The notes beneath the pieces were generated by a model. It worked only from the letters and a program-made list of their open reading frames with translations. It did not search any database and was not told the origin of the DNA. Position numbers and translations under genes: made by a program. From positions 486,277 through 550,276 of the forward strand of contig NKIH01000003.1 of NCBI GenBank assembly GCA_002255925.1: 64,000 bases of DNA. Direction: 5' to 3'. Source of the DNA: Burkholderiales bacterium PBB6 (lineage in GTDB: Bacteria; Pseudomonadota; Gammaproteobacteria; Burkholderiales; Burkholderiaceae_C). Positions 8,599 to 16,867 of this stretch are shown piece after piece. How positions within the stretch are numbered: the first letter of the stretch is position 1; the number at the start of each line of letters is the position of its first letter.

Positions 8599-8636
8599 CT
8601 GTACGGTTGTACAAATTATGTTGTACGGCCGTACAA
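8599..8636 (-). promoter_or_regulatory. Tandem palindromic operator upstream of the TetR gene
   Basis: Two 16-base sites, 8599-8614 (CTGTACGGTTGTACAA) and 8621-8636 (TTGTACGGCCGTACAA, a perfect palindrome), share the form YTGTACNNNNGTACAA with centres 22 bases apart, two helical turns. They end 18 bases before the TetR start codon. The same two-site unit recurs at 11382-11419. Confidence 0.75.
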
Positions 8637-8831
8637 GATGGACACAGACAAACCCCTAGGCCCGCAAAAAGAGCCACGCCATGAGGGCTCAGCCACCGCC
8701 GGCGTGCGGTACGGACGCACCACGCCGGATTGATCGATTCGGCACCAAGTGCAATCGTCCGGGCATGCTCATTCAGACGCGCGGCCCGGAAACTCTCCCC
8801 TCTGTTCAAGCCACTTCCGGAGAGACCGTCG

Positions 8832-9389
8832 ATGACCCCCCACTCGCTTTGCGTTTCCCTCGCCGCCAGTGCCTGCATGGCCGCCACCCCGGCCAGCGCT
8901 GCGTCGTTCCAGGTCAGCAGCCCCGACATGGCCAGCGGCACCGTCGCCATGACCCAATTTGCCAACATGCCGGCCATGGGCTGCGCCGGGGGCAATGTCT
9001 CACCCCAGGTCGTGTGGCGAGACGCCCCAGCGGGCACCCAAAGCCTGTTGGTGACCATGTACGACCCGGATGCGCCAACCGGCTCGGGCTGGTGGCACTG
9101 GGCTGTGGCCAACATCCCTGCCAGCAACACCGAGCTGGTCAGTGGCGCAGGCAACGACGCCACCAAACTGCCCGCCGGCGCCTTGCAGGTGAACACCGAC
9201 GCTGGCCGACCCGGCTACGGCGGCCCGTGCCCACCGGTCGGACAAACCCATCGTTATGTCATCACCGTGGTGGCGCTTAAAGTGGCGAAACTGGATCTCC
9301 CGCCCTTTGCAACGCCTGCCATGATGAATTTCATGTCGATGCCGCACCGCCTCGGTCAAGCCACGCTGGTGGCCACGGGCGGTCGATGA
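8832..9389 (+). CDS. YbhB/YbcL (Raf kinase inhibitor/PEBP-like) protein, exported
   Basis: 185 residues from the ATG at 8832, with a signal peptide cleaved near ATPASAA. PEBP-family signatures are present: GGNVSPQVVWRDAPAGTQSLLV, YDPDAP, WWHWAVANIPAS and YGGPCPP, with the conserved Asp-Pro-Asp-Ala-Pro and the GxCPP loop. Bacterial members are small phospholipid/ligand-binding proteins of unclear role. The stop codon overlaps the ATG of the following AraC regulator (ATGA), indicating translational coupling. Confidence 0.85.
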   Translation: MTPHSLCVSLAASACMAATPASAASFQVSSPDMASGTVAMTQFANMPAMGCAGGNVSPQVVWRDAPAGTQSLLVTMYDPDAPTGSGWWHWAVANIPASNTELVSGAGNDATKLPAGALQVNTDAGRPGYGGPCPPVGQTHRYVITVVALKVAKLDLPPFATPAMMNFMSMPHRLGQATLVATGGR

Positions 9390-10258
9390 TGCCAACGCCG
9401 CAGCACCTGGCACACGCGGCAGAGACAGCGCATCTGCGCCGCCTGCATGCCCAACCCGACATCGGTGCGGCGGCACAGGTGCGACAGGCCGTGGGCCTGA
9501 ACATCGTTCGTGTGGTCATCCACGCACCGGCCCTGATTCTGGTGCGCCAGGGCGTCAAGACTGTGCACACGGCCGACGGTCGACCGGTGGTCGCGAAGGC
9601 GGGTCAGGGCATCGCCTTGGCGGCCAGGCAAACCGTTGACTTCGCCAATGAGCCAAGTCGGGGCATGCCGTATGAGGCTCGCTGGTTGATCTTTGATCCG
9701 GCTGTCGTGACTTCGTTTGCCACACAGCAGGCACCCTTGATGGCGGCGGTGGCCACGCAGCGGCCGGCACACCTGCTCAGCCCCTTGCCCATCGGCCTGG
9801 AAAACGCGTTCGATCGCGCCAGCCACACCCTGTCGGGCGAGGGGGTACTGCCCAAACCGATCATGGCGCACCGCCTACAAGAGGTGCTGCTCTGCATGGC
9901 CTTGCAGGGCGTGGCGTTCATGCCCGCAGGCACGCCAGTGGGCACGGCCGACCGCGTTCGGGCCTTGCTGGCAAAACGGCCTGACAAGGACTGGCGCGCC
10001 CGTGCGGTGGCCAGCGATCTGGCCATGAGCGAGGCCACCCTGCGACGCCGACTGGCCAGCGAGGGCGTCGCCTTTGGCGAGCTGCTGGTGGACGCCCGCA
10101 TGTCCTACGCGCTGACGCTGCTGCAGGCCACCGATCAAAGCATTTCAGCCATCGCCGAAGGCTCCGGCTACGCCTCGCCTTCACGCTTCGCGGTACGGTT
10201 CCGCCAGCGCTTCGGCTTTGCACCGTCCGCGTTGCGCGGCCACGAACGGACCCATTGA
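9386..10258 (+). CDS. AraC-family transcriptional regulator
   Basis: 290 residues: an N-terminal cupin-like sensing half (about 10-150) and a C-terminal double helix-turn-helix (about 190-285). The latter contains VASDLAMSEATLRRRLASEGVAF and the second-helix signature ISAIAEGSGYASPSRFAVRFRQRFG. The start overlaps the stop of the preceding PEBP-like gene by four bases. It may regulate that gene or the convergent Bug receptor gene. The effector is unknown. Confidence 0.88.
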   Translation: MMPTPQHLAHAAETAHLRRLHAQPDIGAAAQVRQAVGLNIVRVVIHAPALILVRQGVKTVHTADGRPVVAKAGQGIALAARQTVDFANEPSRGMPYEARWLIFDPAVVTSFATQQAPLMAAVATQRPAHLLSPLPIGLENAFDRASHTLSGEGVLPKPIMAHRLQEVLLCMALQGVAFMPAGTPVGTADRVRALLAKRPDKDWRARAVASDLAMSEATLRRRLASEGVAFGELLVDARMSYALTLLQATDQSISAIAEGSGYASPSRFAVRFRQRFGFAPSALRGHERTH

Positions 10259-10287
10259 GACCAAGCCGCGCGATGCGGCCCGGCCAC

Positions 10288-11274
10288 TCAGCTCTCGGGC
10301 GTGAAGCCCACCCGCTTAATGACCGGCCCCCAGGCGGCACCCTCGTCCTTCATGGCCTTGGCCAATTCGGCCGGGCTGGTGACAGCCACCTCCAAGCCGT
10401 ACTGCGCCAGCGCATCCGCCATCTCGGGCGCCGTCATGGCCGCGCGAATGGCTGCAGCCAGGCGCTGCACCAACTCGGGCGCCGCCTTGCCGGGCAAGAA
10501 GAAACCGTACCACTCGCTTTGCTCAAGCGCCTTGAAGCCTGTCTCGGTGAAGGTCGGCACGTCCGGCAGGAAGCGACTGCGCTTGGCACCGCTGGTAGCC
10601 AGCACGCGCAACTTCCCCGTCTTCACATGGGGCAGGTAGTCGCCAATGGGCCCGACAAAGGACGTGACCTGGCCGCCCAGCAAGTCTTGCACGCCAGGCA
10701 CGGTGCCGCGGTAGGGCACGTGCCGCAGGTCGGCGCCGGTTTCCTTCTCCAGCAAGGCGCCCAGCAGGTGTGGCGGAGAGCCTGCGCCTGGCGAGCCGTA
10801 GTTGCTCAGCGTCGGGTTGAGCTTGGCCCAGGTGATGAACTCCTTGAGGGTCTTCACCGTGGGTGGCACGGCGGGGCCGACAGCCAGACCAAACACCACG
10901 GAGGTGACGCCGCACACGGGCGTCACGTCGTCCATGGTGTAGCTGAGCTTGCTGTAGATGTGCGGGTACAGCGTGAGCATGGCGGCCGGCGTGATCAGCA
11001 GCGTGGTGCCATCGTTCAGGCTGCGCCGCAGTTCATCAACCGCCAGGCGGCCACCGGCACCGGGCTTGTTTTCAACCAGCGTCACCTTGGCCACGCCGCC
11101 ACGCAGTTTGTCGGCGACACGACGCGCGATCACGTCCACGGTGCCACCAGCAGGAAAGCCGGACAAGATGCGCAGCGTGTCCAGCGACTGCGCCCGCAAA
11201 GGCAAAGCGCTGCCACCGGCAGTGGCCAGGGCCAACAAGCGCAGCAGCAGGCCACGTCGATCAATGGCGGTCAT
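10288..11274 (-). CDS. Bug/TctC-family periplasmic substrate-binding protein
   Basis: 328 residues. The leader has a twin-arginine pair (DRRGLLLRLLALA) and cleavage near LRAQ, so Tat or Sec export is possible. The mature protein starts LDTLRILSGFPAGGTVDVIARR, the canonical first lobe of Bug proteins, with GSPGAGSPPHL near the middle. Bug proteins capture carboxylates or aromatic acids and are hugely expanded in Burkholderiales. No TctA/TctB membrane genes lie nearby. A dual palindromic operator shared with the TetR gene lies upstream, linking it to the 3.2-8.6 kb cluster. Confidence 0.9.
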   Translation of the reverse strand: MTAIDRRGLLLRLLALATAGGSALPLRAQSLDTLRILSGFPAGGTVDVIARRVADKLRGGVAKVTLVENKPGAGGRLAVDELRRSLNDGTTLLITPAAMLTLYPHIYSKLSYTMDDVTPVCGVTSVVFGLAVGPAVPPTVKTLKEFITWAKLNPTLSNYGSPGAGSPPHLLGALLEKETGADLRHVPYRGTVPGVQDLLGGQVTSFVGPIGDYLPHVKTGKLRVLATSGAKRSRFLPDVPTFTETGFKALEQSEWYGFFLPGKAAPELVQRLAAAIRAAMTAPEMADALAQYGLEVAVTSPAELAKAMKDEGAAWGPVIKRVGFTPES

Positions 11275-11381
11275 GGATTGTGTCTCCTTCAGTCAGGTGG
11301 CCTTGCTGTTCGCCGCGTCGGCGCGCATGGACCGGGTTGCGACACCATCCGCTGACGCCGTGGCGGCGGGACGTGCCAAGT

Positions 11382-11419
11382 TTGTACATCTGTACAAATT
11401 GTCTTGTACGTTTGTACAA
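11382..11419 (-). promoter_or_regulatory. Second copy of the tandem palindromic operator, upstream of the Bug gene
   Basis: Sites at 11382-11397 (TTGTACATCTGTACAA) and 11404-11419 (TTGTACGTTTGTACAA) have the same consensus and the same 22-base centre spacing as the pair at 8599-8636. Similarity extends to the right into a shared CAGACAAACCC, so the promoter segment itself looks duplicated. The unit lies about 108 bases upstream of the Bug start codon. Confidence 0.75.
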
Positions 11420-11511
11420 AATGGCACCAGACAAACCCGAATGGCGGCGTCGCAGCCGGGTTCAATTCAGATTGGTGTTGCGGCCGCTGAGGAGCACCCG
11501 CGTTGCAGCAA

Positions 11512-11552
11512 CAGCGCACCGGCGCTGAGCGAAGCGCTTTGGTGCAGCGCTG
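11512..11552 (-). terminator. Possible hairpin terminator after the 11553 gene
   Basis: CAGCGC at 11512-11517 pairs with GCGCTG at 11547-11552, with inner CACC/GGTG and GCGCT/AGCGC pairing. It sits directly beyond the stop codon of the minus-strand gene at 11553. There is no clear U-tract, so termination is only suggested. Confidence 0.35.
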
Positions 11553-11843
11553 TCAGAACCCGAGCAGATCGCGCAGCACGGTAGCGACCACCGCTGCAGC
11601 CAGCCACGCACCGATGCGCTTGAGCAGCGCGGTGTCGATCGTGCCGGCGGACACGGGCTCAGCGCGCACAAAGCCCACCACGAAGGCGTGGGCCGGCAGC
11701 GCGATGACCAGCAAGGTGGCCACGATGAGCTCCACCCCGCCCGCAGCGCCCGGCCCGCCAAATTTGGCCCACACCAGGGGCCAGGCCAGGGCAGCCACCA
11801 CACCGGCGACAGCGGCGGTCAACAGGGTTGGACGAAGGTTCAC
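11553..11843 (-). CDS. Small inner-membrane protein, unknown
   Basis: 96 residues if it starts at the GTG at 11843 (V-N-L-R-P-T-L-L); longer in-frame starts add a Pro/His-rich tail with no sign of conservation. Three hydrophobic segments are visible: TLLTAAVAGVVAALAWPLVW, ELIVATLLVIALPAHAFVVGF and RIGAWLAAAVVATVLRDLLG. I do not recognise a family. The 74-residue membrane protein gene starting at 12139 is immediately upstream on the same strand. Confidence 0.5.
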   Translation of the reverse strand: MNLRPTLLTAAVAGVVAALAWPLVWAKFGGPGAAGGVELIVATLLVIALPAHAFVVGFVRAEPVSAGTIDTALLKRIGAWLAAAVVATVLRDLLGF

Positions 11844-11914
11844 GAAGGCACTCTGCGGTGGGTGGCGGTGCGCGCATGATGCCACCGGCCGAGGCGGCCG
11901 ATCACAGCGCCAAA

Positions 11915-12139
11915 TCACTGCACCCGGTAGTCGTCGAGGTTGAACGGCGGCGGCCGTTTTTCAGGTCGCAGCACGATCCAGATGACGATGCCCAGCGGCC
12001 AGGCCACGATCATCACCAGCAGGGCCACAAAAAGCGGTGGCTTGCCGCGGTTGCGTGCATCTAGATAGGCCCAGACGCCGCTGTAGACCCAGGCGAGCAA
12101 GCCCAGAACCATGGGCAATGACTGAACGAGCGTATCCAT
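11915..12139 (-). CDS. Small two-helix membrane protein
   Basis: 74 residues with two transmembrane helices (LPMVLGLLAWVYSGVWAYL and PPLFVALLVMIVAWPLGIVIWIV), joined by the cytoplasmic loop DARNRGKPP, and a polar tail ending RPEKRPPPFNLDDYRVQ. The DARxRGKPP loop followed by a second helix is a pattern of small phospholipase-D-nuclease-like or DUF-type membrane proteins, but function is unknown. The reading frame is well defined and the composition is clearly protein-like. Confidence 0.6.
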   Translation of the reverse strand: MDTLVQSLPMVLGLLAWVYSGVWAYLDARNRGKPPLFVALLVMIVAWPLGIVIWIVLRPEKRPPPFNLDDYRVQ

Positions 12140-12175
12140 GTGACTGAAAGATGGCGCGGGTTGAAGTTCGGTGCG

Positions 12176-12199
12176 GTGCTGTGCTGTGCTGTGCTGTGC
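12176..12199. repeat. GTGCT pentanucleotide tandem repeat
   Basis: Nearly five consecutive copies of GTGCT (last copy ends GTGC). It lies in the non-coding stretch 12140-12381, upstream of the 74-residue membrane protein gene. No other feature was recognised in that 240-base stretch. Confidence 0.8.
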
Positions 12200-12381
12200 G
12201 GGTCAGCATTGCGCAACCCGATGGACAACGGCATTGTGCGTCGCCCAAGCGCCACGCCAGGCCGGCTGGTTCCCAGCCCGCCCCCATCCATCCGCGTGGC
12301 TGCGAAGAGTCGATCGGCTCTCGCGCAGCATGGCTGCGCCTGCGGATTGGCGCTGTGAGGTCTGGCGGAAATGGCAAGCAG

Positions 12382-12735
12382 CTAGGCCTCAGGCGGTCGA
12401 TATCTCGACCCCAGCAGGTGGCGTGCCATGGCCTGCGTCAGATGCTTGACGAACGGGCGCTCGCCCGTGGTCTTCAGCAAGAAGTACTCGCCTGCCGGAG
12501 TTCGCACGATCTGGGTCAGGTAGAGCGCCTCAATGCGGCGGTCAACATGAGCCACGGTTTCCGATTGATCAAGCACCTCGGCTTTCTCAGCGTCCAGTGC
12601 CAACCGGGCCACTGAGATTTGCACCCGGACTGCGCGCAACTCGGCCATCGCCGCATCGCGGTACGGCGCCACCTGGTGCTCAGGCGGCGACAGGAAAAAA
12701 CTGAGGAAGCTCATCGGGTCTGCGGCCATCGCCAC
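12382..12735 (-). CDS. Hypothetical soluble protein
   Basis: 117 residues from the first ATG, or 110 from the Met at residue 8 (MSFLSFFLSPP), which may be the true start. Predicted mainly helical: YRDAAMAELRAVRVQISVARLALDAEK then HVDRRIEALYLTQIV, followed by RTPAGEYFLLKTTGERPFVKHL. There is no signal peptide or recognised domain. It is isolated between a non-coding stretch and the thiamine-binding protein gene. Confidence 0.5.
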   Translation of the reverse strand: MAMAADPMSFLSFFLSPPEHQVAPYRDAAMAELRAVRVQISVARLALDAEKAEVLDQSETVAHVDRRIEALYLTQIVRTPAGEYFLLKTTGERPFVKHLTQAMARHLLGSRYRPPEA

Positions 12736-12858
12736 ACATCGAAGCCATTGACTGCACCATGTGCGCTCGAGCGATGTTAAACCGCTGACAAACGTCGCCG
12801 CTGAAAACGCCGCACGTCCGGCGGCGCAGGCCTCAACAACCAGCGCCGCCTCAGCCGC

Positions 12859-13308
12859 TTACTGCCGGAACTTGCGCACCAGCTCCTGCACCGTCGGGCC
12901 GCCAGCCTGCGCGCCGCTGGACACCTTGATGATGCTCAGCGTACGCTCGGCGCCGGCTTCCAGCGTGGCGTGGTGCACCGCCTGCAGCAGCAGCCAGACC
13001 TTGTCGGCCGGGCCTTCCACCACGGTGCCCAGGCCATGCACCTCATAACGCAGGCCCGAGGCCTGGATGATGGCGATGGCTGCGTCAACGTACTTGTAGC
13101 GGTCTTCAGGCGTGCCCACGGGCCGTGGAATGACCTGGATCTCCGCGATCATGTGCTGGGCGGTGGATACCGGCGCAGGCTTGGGCGCAGCCGGAGCAGC
13201 AGGTGCGGAAGGCGCTTGCTGCGCCCAAGCCGTGCTGCCGGCCAGCAGGGCCAGCGGCAAGATGAAGCGCCGAAGGCGGCGCAGTGGCGAAAAAGTTGGA
13301 TGTGCCAT
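12859..13308 (-). CDS. Secreted MTH1187/YkoF-type thiamine-binding protein
   Basis: 149 residues from the ATG at 13308. The longer open frame to 13548 runs through the riboswitch and is not coding there. A signal peptide (RRFILPLALLAGSTAWA, cleaved before QQAPS) and an Ala/Pro linker precede one ferredoxin-like domain of the thiamine-binding family: MIAEIQVIPRP, YKYVDAAIAIIQASGLRYEVHGLGTVVEG and TLSIIKVSSGAQAG. Family members are usually cytoplasmic, so export is unusual and suggests a periplasmic thiamine-capture role. A TPP riboswitch directly upstream supports thiamine function strongly. Confidence 0.8.
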   Translation of the reverse strand: MAHPTFSPLRRLRRFILPLALLAGSTAWAQQAPSAPAAPAAPKPAPVSTAQHMIAEIQVIPRPVGTPEDRYKYVDAAIAIIQASGLRYEVHGLGTVVEGPADKVWLLLQAVHHATLEAGAERTLSIIKVSSGAQAGGPTVQELVRKFRQ

Positions 13309-13393
13309 GTGCAACTCATGCAGATGACAGGTCGGCGAGCGCTCGGGGCTGCCATGCCGGCACGAGAAAGAGACGGCCGGCGAGCCTTCGAGC

Positions 13394-13482
13394 GTGCTTC
13401 CCTGCGCGAGGATTACCTCAATCAGGTTCAAAGGGACTCTCTCAGTCGGCACACCTTGCGGCCTTGCCAACACCCCCAGCGG
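13394..13482 (-). promoter_or_regulatory. TPP (THI-box) riboswitch
   Basis: Read on the minus strand the leader contains, in order, GCTGGGGGTG (13480-13471), CTGAGA (13445-13440), CCCTTTGAACCTGAT (13435-13421) and GCAGGGAAGC (13405-13396). These are the conserved elements of the TPP aptamer. It ends 87 bases before the start codon of the secreted thiamine-binding protein. Control is probably at translation initiation or by termination; no U-tract is visible in the gap. High thiamine pyrophosphate should lower expression. Confidence 0.92.
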
Positions 13483-13581
13483 ATGCCCGCACCAGCCACG
13501 TGAATGGCGCTGGTGCGAGCCCCCTGATTCTAAGGACCGGACAGCCAACGTCAGGCACTTGGCGGTTGAAATTTTCGGGCC

Positions 13582-14481
13582 TCAATCTGGCCACAGAGGC
13601 TGCTCAAATGAAGTGGCGAGAAAGTCCACCAACCGCCGCACTTTCGGCGCCAGTTGCTTGCGGCTGGGATACACCGCGTAGATACCCAACTCCGTCGACT
13701 TGAAGGCTGGCAACACTTCCATCAGTGCGCCTGAAGCCAGATGCTCGCCCACCAGAAACGACGGCTGCAGGATCACACCTTGATGCTGCAAGGCTGCCAC
13801 GCAGCACGAATCACCGCTGTTGCTGCGCATGCGCGGGTTCACCTTCACGACCACCGGGCCGCCCGGGCCGTCAAAGTGCCAATGATCGCCCGTGGCCAGC
13901 AGCTTGTAGGCAAACACGGCGTGATCGGCCAGATCAGCCGGATGCTTGATGGCGGGGTGGCGGCGCAGGTACTCAGGGCTGGCGCAAGCCACCAGTCGCG
14001 TGGCGGCCAGCCGGCGGCTGATGAGCGATGAGCTGGGCATGCGGGCAATACGCACGGCCAGATCGAATCCTTCATCGACCAGATCCACCAGGCGGTCGGC
14101 CAACGTCACATCCAGCATCAAGTGCGGGTGCAAAGCCATGAAGCGCGGCCACAACGGCGCCAGGTGCATCAGACCAAAGGTCACTGGCGCGCTCACGCGG
14201 AGCTCGCCCATCACCTCACCGGCATGCTGGTTCACCTCGGTTTCAGCGTCGGCCACTCCTGAAAGCAAGTCTCGGCAACGTTCGTGGAAAAGCTCGCCTT
14301 CGCGCGTCAGCGACAGGCGTCGGGTGGTGCGCTGCAACAGCCGCACGCCAAGCCGCTGCTCCAGCTCGCCAATCAGCCGCGAGACGACGGACTTCGACAT
14401 CTGCAGGCTGTCTGCACCCCGCACGAAGCTGCCGGCGTCCACTACTGCCACGAAGGCCTGCATTTCAAGGAATCGGTCCAT
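13582..14481 (-). CDS. LysR-family transcriptional regulator
   Basis: 299 residues. The N-terminal winged helix-turn-helix (MDRFLEMQAFVAVVDAGSFVRGADSLQMSKSV in outline, about 1-60) matches the LysR signature, with VSRLIGELEQRLGVRLLQRTTRRLSLT as the recognition region. The co-inducer domain follows. It is divergent from the oxidoreductase gene at 14604 with 122 bases between the starts, the normal arrangement for a LysR regulator and its target operon. Confidence 0.9.
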   Translation of the reverse strand: MDRFLEMQAFVAVVDAGSFVRGADSLQMSKSVVSRLIGELEQRLGVRLLQRTTRRLSLTREGELFHERCRDLLSGVADAETEVNQHAGEVMGELRVSAPVTFGLMHLAPLWPRFMALHPHLMLDVTLADRLVDLVDEGFDLAVRIARMPSSSLISRRLAATRLVACASPEYLRRHPAIKHPADLADHAVFAYKLLATGDHWHFDGPGGPVVVKVNPRMRSNSGDSCCVAALQHQGVILQPSFLVGEHLASGALMEVLPAFKSTELGIYAVYPSRKQLAPKVRRLVDFLATSFEQPLWPD

Positions 14482-14603
14482 GCGCGGATTGTCCCTGTTT
14501 CAGGTCCAGTCAGTCCCGACAGAGGGGCTTTTTCCCGAGGGGCGCAACTTCTAAAGTTCACTCCATCGCAGCACAGTGCTGCCGTTGAGGAAAGGAACCG
14601 CAT

Positions 14604-15245
14604 ATGAAAGTCACCGTGATCGGCGCCGGCAACATGGGCTCGGCATTTGTTCGTCAACTCGTGCTGGCCGGCCATCAGGTCAGCGTCACCGCCCGCGACA
14701 CCGCCAAGGCGACACAGGTGGCAACCGCCCACCCTGGTGCCACCGCGGTGGCAGCGGCAGGTGCTGCACGTGGCGCAGATGTGGTCGTGCTGGCCACAGC
14801 CTATGCCGACGCAGTGGCCGCCCTGCAAACCGCCGAGGTGCAGCCGGCTCAGACGGTGATCGACATCACCAATCCGCTGACGGCCGACTACATGGGCCTG
14901 ACCATCGGTCACAGCACCTCAGCCGCCGAGGAGATTGCCAAGGCGGTGCCGAACGCCGCGGTGGTGAAGGGCTTCAACACGGTGTTTGCACAGGTTCTGG
15001 CCGAAGGGGCCGAGCTGGGCGGCGGGCAGACGGTCAACGTCTTCCTGGCCAGCGACCACGCGGAAGCCAAGCAGGCTGCCACTGCACTGGCTCAAAGCAT
15101 GAGCTTCACGGTGGTAGATGCCGGCGGGCTCAGGAACGCACGCTATCTGGAGCCGGTGGCGGGCTTGAACATCTACCTGGGCTACGGCGCCGGCCTGGGA
15201 ACCGCGATGGCACCCGCCTGGGTGCGCAAGACCGCCGCCGCCTGA
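14604..15245 (+). CDS. NADPH-dependent F420 reductase-like oxidoreductase
   Basis: 213 residues. The N-terminal Rossmann motif GAGNMGSAFVRQLVLAGH (residues 7-24) is followed by VTARD and VVVLATAY, then DITNPLTADY and VVKGFNTVF. This is the pattern of the F420-dependent NADP-oxidoreductase/ProC-like superfamily. In bacteria without F420 such proteins use other substrates. The start ATG has AGGAAAGG upstream. First gene of a three-gene unit with the esterase 19 bases downstream and the tautomerase beyond. Confidence 0.8.
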   Translation: MKVTVIGAGNMGSAFVRQLVLAGHQVSVTARDTAKATQVATAHPGATAVAAAGAARGADVVVLATAYADAVAALQTAEVQPAQTVIDITNPLTADYMGLTIGHSTSAAEEIAKAVPNAAVVKGFNTVFAQVLAEGAELGGGQTVNVFLASDHAEAKQAATALAQSMSFTVVDAGGLRNARYLEPVAGLNIYLGYGAGLGTAMAPAWVRKTAAA

Positions 15246-15264
15246 CAGCGCCAAATCCATCACC

Positions 15265-16359
15265 ATGCAAGACGTGATCATCCAGTCGGCGCCCGCTGAT
15301 CAAACCACGGCGCCCGCACTCGTCCTGCTGTTCCACGGCGTGGGCGCAAATGCGCAAAGCCTGGTGCCGCTGGGTGAGCATGTGGCCACAATGCACCCGG
15401 GCAGCTGGGTGGTGAGCGTACGGGCGCCCTTGCCGTCGGACCTGGGCCCGGGTTGGCAGTGGTTTTCGGTGCGCGGGGTCACCTCGGAGAATCGCGCCAG
15501 CCGGGTGTCTCAGGCCCTGCCGGCCTTTGCCAATGCCGTGGCGCAGTGGCAGCGGCGCAGCGGGGCCAAGGTGGGCAGCACCACCTTGCTGGGATTTTCT
15601 CAGGGCGCCATCATGGCTCTGGCCGCCACGCAACTAGTGGCCCCCATCGCAGGCCGAGTGGTGGCCCTGTCAGGCCGGCTGCCCTCACCGCCCACCCGCG
15701 TGCATGCGGGCCAGTCCATCCACCTGGTGCACGGCCAGAACGATGCGATGGTGCCTGCTGCCGAGTCGGTGCAGGCCCACCAACAGCTGCGAGCACTGAG
15801 GACCACAGCAAGCGCTCGCCTGACGCTGGACCTGATCCCCGGCCAGGGCCACGGTGTTGATGCCCGAACGCTCGCCGTGATCGACAAGCACCTGAACCCA
15901 ACTGGCCACGACACCGAACCTCAATCCGTCGCCTTGCTACACCTATCGTCTGGCCCGAGCGAGGCCCTGACGCTGCAACTCGCCAACCAGACGGTGGATT
16001 TGTCAGCCGTGACACCACAGGCACTGGCACGCCGTTGCTGGCCAACGGGCCCGGCCACAGCACTGCAACTCGAAGCCGCCATCGAAGCGGTCGAGATCGC
16101 CATCGAGCAAGCCGGCCTGCACCACGCCCGCCGGTCTACGCTGGCGGTATCAGCCGCGTTGGCAGGCCTGCTGCATCCTCGGTTCGCAGCTGATCTGCCC
16201 GCCAGCCGGGATGCCGTGGAGGCACAGTTCAACCAACTGTTGACCACGACCGCACTACCGGCTGATGAACACATACAAGGCCCAGCCACTGCAGCCTTGC
16301 TGCTGCTGCGCGAACTGGTGCACCACCTCGGCTTCGACTGGGTGGCGCGTCAGGCCTGA
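15265..16359 (+). CDS. YpfH-like alpha/beta-hydrolase with an extra C-terminal domain
   Basis: 364 residues. Residues 1-210 are a carboxylesterase/phospholipase-type hydrolase: LLFHGVGANAQSLVPLG oxyanion region, nucleophile Ser in LLGFSQGAIMA (about 112), Asp in HGQNDAMVP (about 156) and His in PGQGHGVD (about 195). E. coli YpfH is about 230 residues, so the remaining 150 residues are additional. They are helical (LQLEAAIEAVEIAIEQAGL, then AALLLLRELVHHLGFDWV) and I cannot assign them. No frameshift is visible; it reads as one continuous fusion. Confidence 0.75.
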   Translation: MQDVIIQSAPADQTTAPALVLLFHGVGANAQSLVPLGEHVATMHPGSWVVSVRAPLPSDLGPGWQWFSVRGVTSENRASRVSQALPAFANAVAQWQRRSGAKVGSTTLLGFSQGAIMALAATQLVAPIAGRVVALSGRLPSPPTRVHAGQSIHLVHGQNDAMVPAAESVQAHQQLRALRTTASARLTLDLIPGQGHGVDARTLAVIDKHLNPTGHDTEPQSVALLHLSSGPSEALTLQLANQTVDLSAVTPQALARRCWPTGPATALQLEAAIEAVEIAIEQAGLHHARRSTLAVSAALAGLLHPRFAADLPASRDAVEAQFNQLLTTTALPADEHIQGPATAALLLLRELVHHLGFDWVARQA

Positions 16360-16430
16360 CCGAAATCACCGAACCCCAACCCCGGTGGGCCGATGGCCTG
16401 CCACCTGTTCAAACACTGAAAGGACACCCC

Positions 16431-16628
16431 ATGCCCGTCGTTCGAGTCACCTGGTTTGAAGGCAAGGAAGCCCAGACCAAGCAAGCCGTCGCCGCAGACA
16501 TCACCCAAAGCATCGTGCAACACACGGGCACCGATGCGAGCTACATCTATGTGATCTTCGAAGACGTATCGCCCAACGATTGGGCGGGTGCGGGCAAGAT
16601 TTACGGTGCGCCCGACAACCCTGTCTGA
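16431..16628 (+). CDS. 4-oxalocrotonate tautomerase family protein
   Basis: 65 residues, the normal size for a single beta-alpha-beta tautomerase subunit. Pro directly follows the initiator Met (MPVVRVTWFEG), giving the catalytic N-terminal Pro after Met removal. DASYIYVIFEDVSPNDWAGAG corresponds to the conserved C-terminal strand. AGGACACCCC lies just before the start. It is the last gene of the LysR-linked unit; 72 bases separate it from the esterase gene. Confidence 0.88.
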   Translation: MPVVRVTWFEGKEAQTKQAVAADITQSIVQHTGTDASYIYVIFEDVSPNDWAGAGKIYGAPDNPV

Positions 16629-16867
16629 TCAGCTTCGGGATCGACGGCAGTGATTTGCCATCGGAGGCAACTGAACCGCTGCCTGGTCCCATCCCGCGCA
16701 CTCAAACTCCCATCTCGCGCCAATCACGCCACAAGCACCGTGCAGATGCCGCACCCGTCAGCCATGCTTTCCCCAAGTCCTCGGGACGGGCACCCGCAAA
16801 CCCGGCGGGCGGCCCCTAGGATGCCCTTGAGCTGATTCCGCGCACGTCGACACACACCCGGGCGCGG

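Noticed and set aside
13309..13548. N-terminal extension of the thiamine-binding protein frame
   Set aside because: The bases are the TPP riboswitch; a signal peptide begins exactly at the downstream ATG at 13308.
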